Assembly: GCA_019693395.1 (NCBI GenBank)
Contig: JAAMXP010002705.1
Span: forward strand, 1-54,450
Reading direction: 5' to 3'
Length of the DNA stretch: 54,450 nt
DNA from: Ettlia oleoabundans
Taxonomy: Eukaryota; Chlorophyta; Chlorophyceae; Chlamydomonadales
Part shown: one piece after another, positions 21,276 to 32,613 of the stretch
How the letters are laid out: every line of letters starts with the position of its first letter
Numbering within the stretch: the stretch's first letter is position 1
Made by a program: the position numbers and the translations under genes
The notes under the pieces: model-generated
What the model was told of the DNA's origin: nothing
Seen by the model: the letters and a program-made list of their open reading frames with translations, nothing else
Database searches by the model: none

Positions 21276-21605
21276 ATTTTGATTCTGATGGAGCAGCCCC
21301 TCGCCTAACCCTGCAAGTCAACGTCTGTTCAGTTGCCACGAACGTGCACTAAGAATCACAGACCTGCCGAAGGCCTGAGCACTCCTGAGATGCTGCGTTC
21401 CAGGCTGGAACTTCCAGCTCAGCCCCAGCTTTCGGCTCAGCCTGGTTGTTTGTGGTTGTGGCCCGTCTGCTTGTGAGTGCCCGAGCTGAAGTGACGGATA
21501 ACACAGCGGGAAACGGCAGCGCCCGCAAGTAAGTTTGAACCCACCCATCGCAACAAGCTGCTCACATCCTCCCCTGAACTGGAAGCTGCAGCTTGTGAAG
21601 CGGTG
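21276..21605. promoter_or_regulatory. probable shared divergent promoter, Tudor-like / coiled-coil genes
   Basis: 330 bp between two head-to-head start codons. No coding exon or named motif is seen. Confidence 0.5.
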
Positions 21606-24600
21606 ATGGAGGCCGCGGTGTGCCTTGCGGTCCCTGCACCCGCCGCAACTGACTATCAGCGTCACGCGGCGGAGCAGCATGCGCGGGCAGAGGGGCTGGC
21701 TCGGAGTGTGGCCCTGAGCGCCCGTCAGCACCAGCTGTCAGAGCTCAAGTATAACCTGGCACAATCACAGGCCAGCCTTGAGCAGCAGCGGCTGCAGCGT
21801 GATGCGCAAAAGGTGGGTATTCCCTGCAGAACACCTATGGTGACCTGCCTGTCGGAGGCTGTCAACAACGCCCCCAGGCATGCCCAGCCAGCAAGCGTCC
21901 ATATCCCAGTTAGAAACTGGTGCTGACCTGAGCTATCTTCCCTGTGCAGAGGCAGCTGGCGCTTGGGCAGCATGCTGCGCAGCTGGGTGTCGACCTGGCC
22001 AAGAACCGCGTGGACCTGCACCGCTGGCGCCAGCGCACTGCACTGCTCAAGGTCCGCCTGTCCAGTGCGCATGAGGACGCAGACCGCTACCGTCGCATGG
22101 GTGATTTACTTCGTCGCCAGGCTGAGCTGGAGGTAGCAGCACGCCGCGGCTGCCGAATTCAGGCTGCAGCGCTGGCCCAGCAGGCGCTGGCGCTGGCAGG
22201 GCGCATGCGTGAGCACACGGCGCACATCTTGGCGCTGCAGGCAGACCTGCTGCGCCTGCAGGAGATGGTGGCAGCAAAAGATCACGAGTTGGCGGCGCAG
22301 CATGAGGCAATGGTGACCAGCAGCGACCAGACACAGGCTGCACTGGCACAGGCGCAGGCGGTGTGCGTGGGGCTTCAGGAGCAGCTGGCAGCGGTGCAGG
22401 AGCGTGCCAAGCTGGCAGACCAGACGGCAACTGCGGCTCAGGTGCGTTGTTGGGGAGGCAAACAGTCCAGGTCCGAGTAGGCACGGGGCCCTCGCGCTAG
22501 CATAGCCGGGAAGAAGAGGTGATAAATGTGAGGTGTTGCTGGGAGCCAAGGACAAGAACAATGCGCGGCACGTTTGTCACTTTTCTGTCTAGGTGGTTGA
22601 TGCTGCAATATCCCCAAACAGTTGCCACATGGCCCTGCTTTCTCAGGAGCGTGCCAACCTGGCAGAGCAAACGTTGAGGCAGAAGGAGGCATTGCTGGCA
22701 GAGAAGGACCGCTTCCAGGCGGATGTGCAGCACTTCAGCCAGGTGGGTGCACCCTTGACCCTGCCGGTCTTGGATCTATGCAGGCGACGGCTCATAGAGC
22801 TTACTGCCCAAGTTGCTTGCTTACTGCCAACCTCATTGCCTGGAAACCTAGCACGGATGCACCAGGTTGTCACATTCGTGGTTGGAGCCATCTTGGCCTG
22901 CAGGACCTGCAAAAGCTGGCGCGAGAAACCAGCAGCGTGGTGGATGGCAAGCTGCAGGAGCAGCTAACGGCAGCACATGCACAGCTGTTTGAGGAACAGC
23001 GGCGGCGAGTGGATGCCGAGGGAGACGCACAGGTGCGGCGCTTTGCTGTTGTGCCCACAAGACCTTGGGTCGCAGTGAAGCATATCCCAGCCACCTAGCA
23101 GCAAGTACAGTTGGCTGGCGTCTGTCTCACACCCTTCCTAGGTCTGCTCTTGGATTTCTAGAGGTTGAAAGTGGCAGGCGGCATGCCTCATCGCTCTCCT
23201 GGTCCAATGTGCAGGTCCAGCGTGCCAAGGCTGAGCAGGTGCAGCGAGAGGTGGAACGGTTGCGGCGCAGCCTGGCGGCCCGCGACTCGCTCATCCAGCA
23301 GCTCAAGACGGCACGGCTCAATGACACGCCTGCGCGCCAGGTTAGGCTTGTGCTATGCATTTCTGCCCTGTCTGCGGCATGTGTTTTCCTACCTTTCAAC
23401 TGATTGGAAAGCAAAGCAGCACACGTTACAGATGGAAGTTCTGCACCCGGTACGTTCTAGTCTTGTTTGATGATCTGCACCGCCTCACGGGTTTTCTGCG
23501 TCAGCTTTCCTGATACGCGCCTGCTTGGATGCCTGCCACTCCCTCAGGTCACTCAGACGATGGAGCTGGTGGGATCTCTGGCTGCTGACCTGGCAGGCAC
23601 ACCCGCCACCAACCTGCTCATGCGGCAGCGTTCAGCGGCAGCGGCGGCCGCTGTTGAGCAAGCAGAAGCTGCAGGGCCCAGCAACCTTCCACTGGCTGCT
23701 GCTGAAGGTGTGCAGGCAAAGGCAGCGGCAGGAAAGAAGCGTGGCAAGCAGAAGGTGCAGGCAGATGGCCAGCAAGCAGGCACATCTGCTATGTCGGCCA
23801 AGGTGGGTAAGCAGGTTGCTGCCATCCCTGCGCAGCCCGAGCAGCAACCAGCACCTGCAGATAAGAAGGCAGCAGGAAAGAAGGTGGTGCCAGCTGCAGC
23901 TGAGAATGAGCAGGGGGTAGTAGAGGGAGGATCTGATGAGCGGAAGAAGAAGAACTCCAACCAGGCAGCAGCGGCCAAGGCAGAACGCAGAGCAGCAGCG
24001 GTGGCGGCTGCCGTTGCCCAGGATACTCCTGGCGGCAGCTCTTCCAGCTGGGATGAGGAGGAGGACAGCGGTGCTGATCCAAATTTCACAGAGTCAAAGC
24101 TGCGGGGTGGAGGCAAGAGCAAGAAGCAGCAGCAGCAACCGCAGCCGGTCACAGCATCAGGAGCGGCTGCTGATGGCACGTCTGCTGCAGCTGGAGCCCG
24201 GTCGCGACGGGAACGCAAGCAGGCGGGACAGTACTGGCTGGGTGGCGGTGAGCAGGGTCCAGCTAGCCCACCTCGGGAGGAGGAGAAGGAGCAGGAGGAC
24301 GAGCCGCATTGGGCAGATGCACGCAGCCCACAGGCAGCAGTGGAGGGCACTGGGGAGGGCATCAAGAAGCGTAAGAAGGCAGCCGTTGAGCAGCCTCGCC
24401 TGGCAGATAAACACTGCCCAGAGGTAGAGGCAGCAGTGGGGGGCACAAAGGAGGGCAGCAAGAAGCGGAAGAAGGCAACAGATGAGCAGCGTCAAGAGGG
24501 CACATCACACAAGGTGCGCAAGAATCAAGAATGCATGAGCCACACATGGTTGAGCCCACTTGGAACAAAGTTTGATGCTGGCTGCTGGCGTCCATTTGGC

Positions 24601-25615
24601 CTGTGTGCAGGATATTGCTTGCCATGACTTTGCCACGGCTTGCCATTATATCATACCAATAAGCTGCTGAGGGTACTGTTTCTTGTGCGTGCGACACTTG
24701 CAGATCAGCCAGGAGGGCGGCAGTGGGTCAGGCAAGGCGGCCAAGCGGCCTAAGCAGGGCAGCCTCAAGCAGGTGAGGAAGGAGTGGCATTCAGAGCATG
24801 CATGGTTGATGCCAGCATGGATGCTGCAGGCAGCTGGTAGCATGGAGTGAGCTAGTGGCTTGCCACCCTTGCCGCCATGTAATGCAGCTTGATGCCATCA
24901 GCAAGAAAGCTGCAGCCGCAGGCCTGGACAAGGAGAATGGCGAGGCGCTCAACGCGCTGTCAGCTGCAGCTGAGCATGAGCAGCGGCGGCAGGTGGCCAC
25001 TGAGGATGTGGCTGCCAAGGCGGCCAGTGCCGTTCCCACCTCACGGCTGGAACAGCGCCCTCTGTCAGCATTGACAGACAGGTGGGTCAATGCAGAGTGC
25101 TGTTGCGGCAGGCCATTTGCAAGCTTTGCTTGAATTCAAACCCCTTTAACCATGGACTGGACCACCTAGTTGTGCAGCGGCGACTGCTTGCCCATTAACA
25201 GGAGTGTTAGCTCTCAAAGTGGTGTTTCACGGCTTGCAGGGTGCTTGAAGCAGCAGCGCAACGAGCCAGCATGGGCCACATGCCCATCACGGCACAACTG
25301 CAGAAGGTCATTGCGGCGCAGTCATCAGGGTGAGCAGGGGATGCGGGTGCTATTTCTTCACTGCTGCGTTGCTGCCCTCTTGCCAGTTGGTTGAGGCCAT
25401 TGGTGAGCGGGCCTCTACCAACCAGACACTGCTGCCATCTTTGCAGGTCCAATCAGGGCAGGAGCACCTCCCAACCCCAGCACGGCAAGCGCAAGCTGCT
25501 GTCAGTGTCATCCGGTATCACCCTGCCCGGTGAAGCATTGCCAGCCCACAGGATGTTTGGCGCAGCCAAGGTGCCACGCCAGGCCAGCAACAACCATTAT
25601 AACCCTGCCAGATAA
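21606..25615 (+). CDS. long coiled-coil protein with basic low-complexity tail, function unknown
   Basis: Ten exons: 21606-21812, 21950-22441, 22647-22742, 22904-23032, 23215-23340, 23548-24513, 24704-24772, 24888-25081, 25240-25329 and 25447-25615. They are phase-consistent and give 845 residues. Residues 1 to about 350 are an almost unbroken heptad-rich coiled coil (Leu/Ala/Gln/Arg/Glu, for example LQAHD-type repeats and QREVERLRRSLAARDSLIQQ). The middle is Ala/Lys/Gln-rich with repeated GSKKRKKA and GIKKRKKA nuclear-localisation-like clusters and the motif RRERKQAGQYWLGG. The last 130 residues hold short conserved-looking pieces: LDAISKKAAAAGLDKENGE, PITAQLQKVIAAQSSG, KRKLLSVSSGITLPGE and MFGAAKVPRQ. 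It resembles chromosome-axis or centrosomal scaffold proteins in layout only; no family is recognised. Confidence 0.75.
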
Positions 25616-25769
25616 GCACTATGGAAAACTTCCAATTGACGAAGCAGTCCAGTTCAACTGTCCCCAAACAGACATGACGCCCTGACCGATCATTTTCTTG
25701 CTCACATTACTATTTCACAAGGTTCACGCAGCAACCGCAATATATGCGGCAATATGAAGTGTACTGGTC

Positions 25770-25774
25770 TGTAA
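25770..25774 (+). terminator. putative TGTAA polyadenylation signal (coiled-coil gene)
   Basis: TGTAA about 155 nt after the stop at 25615. Confidence 0.5.
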
Positions 25775-25816
25775 ACTGCAAATGCTATTTGAAGTGCAGC
25801 CTCCTAGTAGGAAAAT

Positions 25817-26244
25817 TCAGGCATGAGGCTTCTCCTGCTGACCCCTCTGCAGGGCTGGGTCGGCGGTTGCACGCTTCTCACGCGCTGTATCCATTAACCC
25901 CGCTCCCACCCGCTCTGGCGCACCGCCAAAACCTGGGTCGACGTCCTTGCTTGTGGCCCCAACCTCATCTGCAGCATCATGAACCAGGTCTTTTCCTTCA
26001 AAACAGAAGGCTGGCAAGGACCAAACAACCAAGTTTCACACGTGGTAACCCAACGCCAGCACTCCTCCGGTCCCTCCTTACCCTTGGACGAGGTGGCCTG
26101 CAGAGGGCTGGGGTTGTATGCCCCAATGTGCTCAGGCCCTATATCGAAAGTACCGACCTCCAGCTCTGGGCCCTTCGCACGGGCCTCGGTCGATGGGGTC
26201 GAGGTTGTGGTTGCATGAAGAGGGAATGGTTTGTTGTGTGCCAT
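25817..26244 (-). CDS. small hydrophilic, LEA-like protein
   Basis: Exons 26244-26082 and 25995-25817 give 113 residues in phase (strong GTAAGG donor; acceptor a polypyrimidine stretch followed by AAG). The protein has no Cys or Trp, is rich in Ala, Gly, Asp, Glu, Lys and Pro, and reads like a disordered stress-protection protein: LEVGTFDIGPEHIGAYNPSP, GKDLVHDAADEVGATSKDVD, GLMDTAREKRATADPA. No domain is recognised, so the LEA-like label is descriptive only. Translation could also begin upstream at 26358, but that lies 23 nt from the poly(A) signal of the gene behind it, so the ATG at 26244 is preferred. Confidence 0.5.
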
Positions 26245-26380
26245 GTTTCGCCTCTGTAAGAACGCTATCTCTGACTGAATACAGCAAACATCAAGGCGAG
26301 CAGCTTTGCGGGCTGTGCTGGCTTCCAGGTAGATGCCGGCATGACTAGCCAACCTCAATCGTTCAGAGGTGAATGTTCAA

Positions 26381-26385
26381 TTACA
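26381..26385 (-). terminator. putative TGTAA polyadenylation signal (secreted protein 26490-28500)
   Basis: TTACA on the plus strand, about 105 nt downstream of the stop at 26490. Confidence 0.55.
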
Positions 26386-26489
26386 GTTCAGAGAACAGAG
26401 GTGCAACAACAATATAGAGGAACATACTTAACGACAACTCGAATGAAACATGGCTGGAAGCGCAACAGCGTGGAGGCACCAGACGCTCA

Positions 26490-28500
26490 TCATGTCGCTT
26501 CACTGCTGTCCGCCGGCGGGGCCGAGTCGGCATTGTTCTCAGCTCCTGCCGCCGTCTCTGCCAATGGCTGGCCCTGCTGCTCTTGGATAGCCTGGCCCTG
26601 TGCCAGCTCTGCGTCAGTGGAGCCGCCCAGCACCACAGATGCCTCCTGCGCTGTGCCGCTGCCAACGGAACCCGATCCTGCGTTGCCCAGCAAATCGTTG
26701 ATCTGCAGCAGGCGCAGCCAAGCAGGGGCACAGGCTAGTTTGGGGGTTGTGATGAAAATTTGGGAGTTGAAACCTTTCGTCAAAGCTCACAATTGGCAAA
26801 ACACGGAAAAGCTGGCTGCCCTGTTAGCCATCCCCAGAATGGTTTGCCCACCCTGGTGGTTGGACTGCTGCTTACGAAGCAGCTGTTGTTGAGAAACAAA
26901 ACAAAAATATCGCGGATGAGCAGCGGGAAGCACGAAGGAGGCGGAGGGACATGCATGCAGGTGACGGCAGCAGGGCCACGGCACGCACCCCGTTGATGAT
27001 CTTCCAGACCCACGATGTGACTGAGAACTTGTTGATCTGCTCGATCTGGTAGGCAGAGTTCATGGAGCGTCCTGACTTGTCGCTGCCACGGTGCCCCATA
27101 TACACCGTGGTGGAGCAATTGTTGGCGGGGCAGGTCAGCCCGGCATTGCACGTGCACGTGTCAAAAGCCCCTGCAACAACGATTGGAGGGATGGGATGAG
27201 CAGGTAGCGGCTGCCAAAGAAGCAGTTGGGAGGATGTCCAGACACAGGTATGTCCTAGCTCCGCAACGTCGCTGCAACAGAATCCCCAGGCATGACAACC
27301 GGCTGCCTGTGACTGTCACATTGCCCACCCTTGCTCACATGCGCAGGAGCTCTGCGTGTACTGCTGGTAATCTGGATCGTACTGCGTCTGCACACAGGTG
27401 CTGGAGCTGAGGCCGCCACATGAGTCGCAGGGCCCAGAGTTGTACCAAGTGAAGCCGTTGAAGGTGCCGCGGTCCCAGGACACCAGCAGGCTCAGCTGCT
27501 CCACGATTCCCTGCCCGGAGGTGAGGGCTGAGCTGTTGCTGCGGATGTAGTGAGGCTCGCTGCGGTTCTGCCCACGGAAGGCAATGACTGAAATTACTGG
27601 CTGCATGTTGCTGTTGCCGCTGTTGAAGTCCGTCAGCACGCGGCTCCAGATGGCGTCCATTTCTGCGCGAGTTACCCGCACAGCCGAGAGCGAGTCCACC
27701 TTGACTCGGTAGGTGGCAAACACAACGCCGTAAGCGTTCTGCAAAAAGTTGCAACATGCGCACCAGCATTGACAGCATTCAGACAAGGCACAGCACAGGT
27801 GTCAGGACAAAGGTGCAGGCGAGGGCATCAGGTTGGTGAGGAGGCATCCAAGGATGCGAGGAGCAGCTGGTGTTGCATACGCATTGGCTGCACTCAACGT
27901 TGCTTTGTGGTTGTAATGTCAGCTGCCTTGGGGCTGTGACCCAACATTGTACTGGACAACTGCCTGCCACTCATCTCACCAGGAAGTCTGCATAGCTGGG
28001 CTGGTCCCCACTGGGCAGAACAGTGACCTCATCGGGTAGGCATGGGTTCAGGCCCGGCTGCCCCGACGTCGCATTATACTGCCAGCCCCTGCATGGTGAC
28101 AGAAATTTGAGGAGGGCCAAACTCAGTTTGAAACATTATGATTGCATAATTGGCCTGCTGAGCAGTGGTGCAAGGGCAGTAGCAGGAGCAGGAGGGCGCA
28201 CCACTGCGACAGCGTGCCGCCTGGCCAGAAAGCAAGGCCGAAGGTGAAAGCGTCCCCCTGCAAGAGGCACGGGATAGCTTTAGGATCAGCATCAGCAAGT
28301 GGGAAACGTCTTGGCGGTCAAGCGCGTGCGGGTGGGCAGGGGCTCACGATGTTCACTCCCGTGGGGGGCGCAACGCAGGGGTCATATGTTCCCTCCGCAG
28401 CACCGCCACCATTGCTAATAATCAGCTGCCCCTGGACGCCGCTCCAAGCGCAGGCACAGAGCAGAAGCAGCAGCACACGCGCTGGAGGCCGTCCCATCAT
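26490..28500 (-). CDS. secreted cysteine-containing glycoprotein-like protein, function unknown
   Basis: Six exons in transcript order: 28500-28348, 28257-28202, 28088-27980, 27738-27339, 27170-26989 and 26702-26490. All phases close, giving 370 residues. It starts MMGRPPARVLLLLLCACAWS, a classic signal peptide. The mature domain has conserved-looking strands (AFTFGLAFWPGG, WQYNATSGQPG, VVFATYRVKVDSL, LLVSWDRGTFNGFTWYN) and cysteine clusters (SGPCDSCGG, SSCA, DTCTCNAGLTC, NNCSTTVYMGHRG), plus several N-glycosylation sequons (NAT, NRS, NSS, NCS). After about residue 300 there is a Ser/Gly/Ala/Glu-rich acidic tail. A cell-wall or extracellular role is inferred. It is not recognised as pherophorin, expansin or another named wall family. 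Confidence 0.7.
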
Positions 28501-30152
28501 GGCCGCAACGTCGCATATGCGCATGCTGTGTGTTACTAGGCACTACCGGGCTTTGTTGGTAGTTCTGTCGGGCATGTACTGCCAGCTGCCGGTACATCGG
28601 ACGTTGAACGGCAATTTCAGGGTGTCTTGGCAGGCCTGTTGTAGAATCCGGGTGTTAAGGGGCAGTGGTTCATGGGGTCCTTTCATTGTGCTCCCACCGC
28701 GCTTGGCGGAAGCTGCGGGGCTTGCGGAAACTGTCATTCGGTTCAGCCACCTATGTCTCTCAAAGCTCCTGCTTTGTGGTACATATCATCACAGCGGTAT
28801 GTTCATGAAACTCACACCGCACTACCAGACTGGTGTGCCATACGCTGAGTGTGCAAGGGACGGCCGCAAGAGCTCGTGAAAGGAAAGGGGGTGCGGTTTG
28901 GCGAGGCCAAGCAGAAGTCAATGGAATCTTAGCTCTATCAGTCACCCTTAAGCTCTTCCATTCAGAATTAGGATCCGGTGCAATGTAATGCAGGAGGTTC
29001 GGGCGAGGATGTGACATTTAAATGACGATTAAGCAGTGGCAGTTGTCGCCATTTTGCCCTGCCCTTGGAAGCCACCGCCGCCGCGCATGAAATAAAGGCG
29101 CTTGTAATTTCAACCTATCTACTGCACTGCATGTTTCAGTAAGCCCAGCATTGTAAACGCTGACCGTCGGCCAGGCCGGCTGCCAAACCTCCACTTCGCT
29201 GTGCCATCTCTTCTAAGCGAGACTGCCAGAGGGGCACGCAGAAGCCGCGGATTGCTGTTTATACAGCGCCAATGCCATGTGAAGGCGGGTTGGCGTGTCG
29301 TCACGGGCTGGGCGGGCGGTGGGTGGGTGACTGGGCAGGGAAATGGGCAAGAAATGGGTTAGGCACCTCAGCACAACTTTTCTGTGCCATCCTGCAACTT
29401 GTGATGCTATCGCTGCATTGAAATCGTCACTAGTAGCGAGAATGCGTTTTGCAATGCACAGCACGAGCTGTGCTGCTCGACATGGAGCCCAATGCGGTGG
29501 CAGCTGCGCAGCGTGCGGGAAGGACCTCATGCACTTCAGCAACCCCGCCGATATGACCTGACATCCAGGCTTGGGCAACAAATGGGTGCAAGGTGCGCTG
29601 CAGCATGCTCCTGCAGTACAAGGGAGGCCCTTGACATGCTGTGGCGACAGGTGGAGTGCTGTGACAGCCTAGCGGGTTCTTGCTGATGCAGAGTCTGGCT
29701 GGTGGCACACGGGGTCTGTGCTGGGCAGCGGGATGGCAGCCACACTGTTTGATGACTACCCCTCCGGCTGCATGCTGATTTATTGCATCCGTGCAGGAGA
29801 TGTCATGACAGGAAGGTGTTCTGGAATGGATATTCAATCTCAAAACTGTAACCCTTGCGCCTTCATTGCAAGAACGATTCCTTCCTGCAGGGGCCGCTTG
29901 AATGCATGGAAAATATGCTATACCGTTCAAAGGTCCGTAATAACCTGCCAGCATGGCACTCCCTGCCCTGCTGTGTGGTATTGCTGAGCATCAGGGGCCA
30001 CAATATGGCATCCACATAAGTCAGAAGGTAACTCAAGTACATGGGCGGAGCCGGTTGCATAGCATCGAATACATGTGCCCTTAATTACTGTGGTTTCTGT
30101 CTGTCATCTTTTGTTTGGTGGTTGCTGTCTGCATACAACGGGCAACACTAGG
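28501..30152. other. 1.65 kb with no supported gene
   Basis: Lies between the start of the secreted-protein gene and the stop of the MATE gene, both on the minus strand. It should contain the promoter of the former and the 3' UTR of the latter. The open frames present (up to 174 codons at 29430-29954, minus) lack conserved motifs and look like chance. TGTAA occurs on the plus strand near 29102 and 29847 but not visibly on the minus strand. Confidence 0.55.
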
Positions 30153-32613
30153 TCAGTCTGCCACAGCTGGTGCAAGCTGCTGCTCGTCGTCACCACCCTC
30201 CCTGCCGCCTCTGCCGCTGCTGCTCAATAGTCCCAGCTTGCGCAAGGCCCGAGGCACGCTTTGCAGGGCGCGCATGCCAAAGAAGCAGGTCAAGCCCCAC
30301 CACACAGCCGGCAGGCCAGGCAGCGCGGGGCGAGCCCACCACAAGAATGCCGCTAGGACCAGGAAGCAGGTGGCCATGGCACGCGCCTGCAAGTGGGCAA
30401 CTTGGTGAGAACAACGCGCTGAAAAGGAAGAATAGAGGCAAGGTGCCTGCCCGGGAGAGGTCCAGCATGAACAGGTTCAAACTGAGGCAAACTTTGAGTT
30501 TCCAGGCACCTAAACAACAGCGAGTAGCATTTGCATGCACCCAGAGATATTCAAGTAACGGGCTCCGCGCCTGGCTGCCGCACAGCAAGCTCACCACGAA
30601 AGACATATCTTTGAGGGCTATCAAGCAGCCCGTGGCAGCGACATCCACGCCGCAGCACAGCATGGCCAGCATGCCCGGCAGCCACACCGACCGCATGTGG
30701 GCCCACAGGGCTGGGTCAGTAGTGAACAGGTGGGGCGCCAGGCCTGGCAGCCCCACAGCCACCAAGCTCCCCAGCAGGCCACTGGCCGCACCCAAGGTGA
30801 TCAGCAGGCGAGCCGTCTCTTGCTGCTCCCTGCAATCGGCAGCTGCCGGAAGGAAAGCGAGGGCCGCTGACTCCAGCGGGGTGTTTGTGAAGGAGACGAG
30901 GGTCCACAGGCTCCAGATGGGCTGGTGGGCAGCCAGTACAAGCGCCGAAAGCTGCGCCGCGGTGCTCTGCAGAAAACATACACGTGCAATGATTGAGGGA
31001 CCAAGCGGTTGTGTCTTGCACTCTGCCCAAGAGTGCAGCATGGTGGTAGACTTGATGCACTGCCGACCTCTTCCTAGCCCTCCTTAGAGCCGCACACTGA
31101 GGTGCAACAACAAGCGTGCACCGACCCTCACCTGGATCAGCAGGTAGGACAGGTTTTTGGTTGCGTAGAAGAGGGTTAGCACGCCAAAAGTGTCGAGCAC
31201 GGCGTGTAGCTCGCGAGCCGATGGAATCCGAAGCGTGGGCACGACACGGCTGCGTCGCAGCGCGCGCAGCAGCAGTCCAGCCCCAAGGTACTGCACCAGC
31301 GCCAGCACAATAAACACCTCGACAACGTGCCTGAACCACACTGCAAGCCCGGTGATAGTATGTATTGTGTTCTGTATAGGTGTGGCATGCAATCCATGTA
31401 CAGTCTTACACCGCTGCTGTGCTCCCTCCTCCTTGCCTGCGCCAAGATGGTCGTCCACGCGGCTCCTGCCACACCCATGCCCATCTTCCCTATCAACAGC
31501 AGGTCTCCTGCTAGGCTGACACATGAAGTCACTAGCACTATCCGGAAAGGCGACAGGCTGTCTCGCTGGGCCAGCAGGCCCGCCTGTGCAACCTGCACCT
31601 CCAGATATAGCAAAAAGGGGTTAAACTTACAGCTGTCAAAGTGAAATCCCGCTTTGAACAGCACAGGCAAGTAATCACCTGGCGGGTACAAATAGTGGGA
31701 CTGACACAACCGAACAGCACGGGCGGAGTGCCTTTCTACAAGAGTAACGAAGACCGCCAGCTTGCCCACCTGCGCCACAATCACTGCAGGCAGCGCCAGG
31801 GCGCGGATGCGGAGGTACTTGGTGGCATAAGCCAGCACAGCGGCATCCGCTCCTGTCAGTTGCAGCAACTGCTTGCCGTACTGCAGGAACAGCGCTCCTA
31901 TGCATGTGCCGCCTGTCGCTGCCAGGAACAGCGAGGTGGAGAGGGCAGTGGCAGCTGCCGGCACGTCGTCGTCCTTGAGCCTCTCGGCAATGAGCCGAAC
32001 GGTGCCAACTGCCAGCCCAAACAGAAGGTAGATAGAAAAGGACAGCAGCAAGGATGAGGGGCCCAGCGCTGCCAGCTGCAGTGCTCCTGCCATGCGTCCT
32101 AGTGCAATGGTGTCGATGAGCGACATGATCTGCATGGCATGAACTGAAGGGTGGTATCACGCGACTGGCACAGCACTAGCAGTATTGAGGCGCAGCCAAG
32201 GCAGCAGTTGGGACAACTGAAGCAGACAGCCACGGTGTTGCTTGCCAAATACCACTCACCGGGTCTGCTAGTGGCACCACAATGACCGGAAGGCAGAATG
32301 CCAGAATCTCATGCAATCTTTGCTGCTGTGTGCGGGCGCAGGGCGGTGGTGCTGTGCCGGCATCTGCTGGACTTGGAGACGGGACTTGCGTGTGAGCGAC
32401 GGGATGGCCATCAGCGTCGCTTGGCGTCTGGAGATACGACTGCTGCGCTTCGGAGCGAGGGTTGCCTGCTGCTTGCAACCGCCGAACGGGTGGCGCGCTG
32501 TCCGGGGGCGCGCTCCCCCGCAGCGCCCATCTGCGTCCACTGCGACTGATCAGCGCCCCATAATGATGTGATGTACGTTGTGGTGGCGATGGCAGCTTGA
32601 AGCTTGCGGCCAT
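30153..32613 (-). CDS. MATE-family efflux transporter, plastid-type
   Basis: Multidrug and toxic-compound extrusion carrier (cation-coupled antiporter), related to plant chloroplast DETOXIFICATION/EDS5-like members. Exons in transcript order are 32613-32260, 32129-31770, 31583-31437, 31290-31132, 30966-30595 and 30386-30153; every junction is phase 0; 541 residues. Residues 1 to about 95 form a Ser/Arg/Pro/Ala-rich leader that could be a transit peptide. The membrane domain begins EILAFCLPVIVVPLADP, then IMSLIDTIALGR and LAALGPSSLLLSFSIYLLF. Other markers are QRDSLSPFRIVLVTSCVSLA, GMGVAGAAWTTILAQ joined to YLGAGLLLRALRR, and PLESAALAFLPAA. About twelve hydrophobic segments are visible. One intron (31291-31436) uses a GC donor. 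Substrate cannot be told from sequence. Confidence 0.9.

Noticed and set aside
23553..24461. 302-codon minus-strand frame
   Set aside because: Antisense of the Ala/Lys/Gln-rich exon of the coiled-coil gene; Ser/Pro/Cys-rich composition typical of such shadows.
25744..26259. 171-codon plus-strand frame
   Set aside because: Antisense to the phase-consistent two-exon small protein and without recognisable motifs.
29430..29954. 174-codon minus-strand frame
   Set aside because: Composition and lack of motifs or splice support point to a chance frame in GC-rich DNA.
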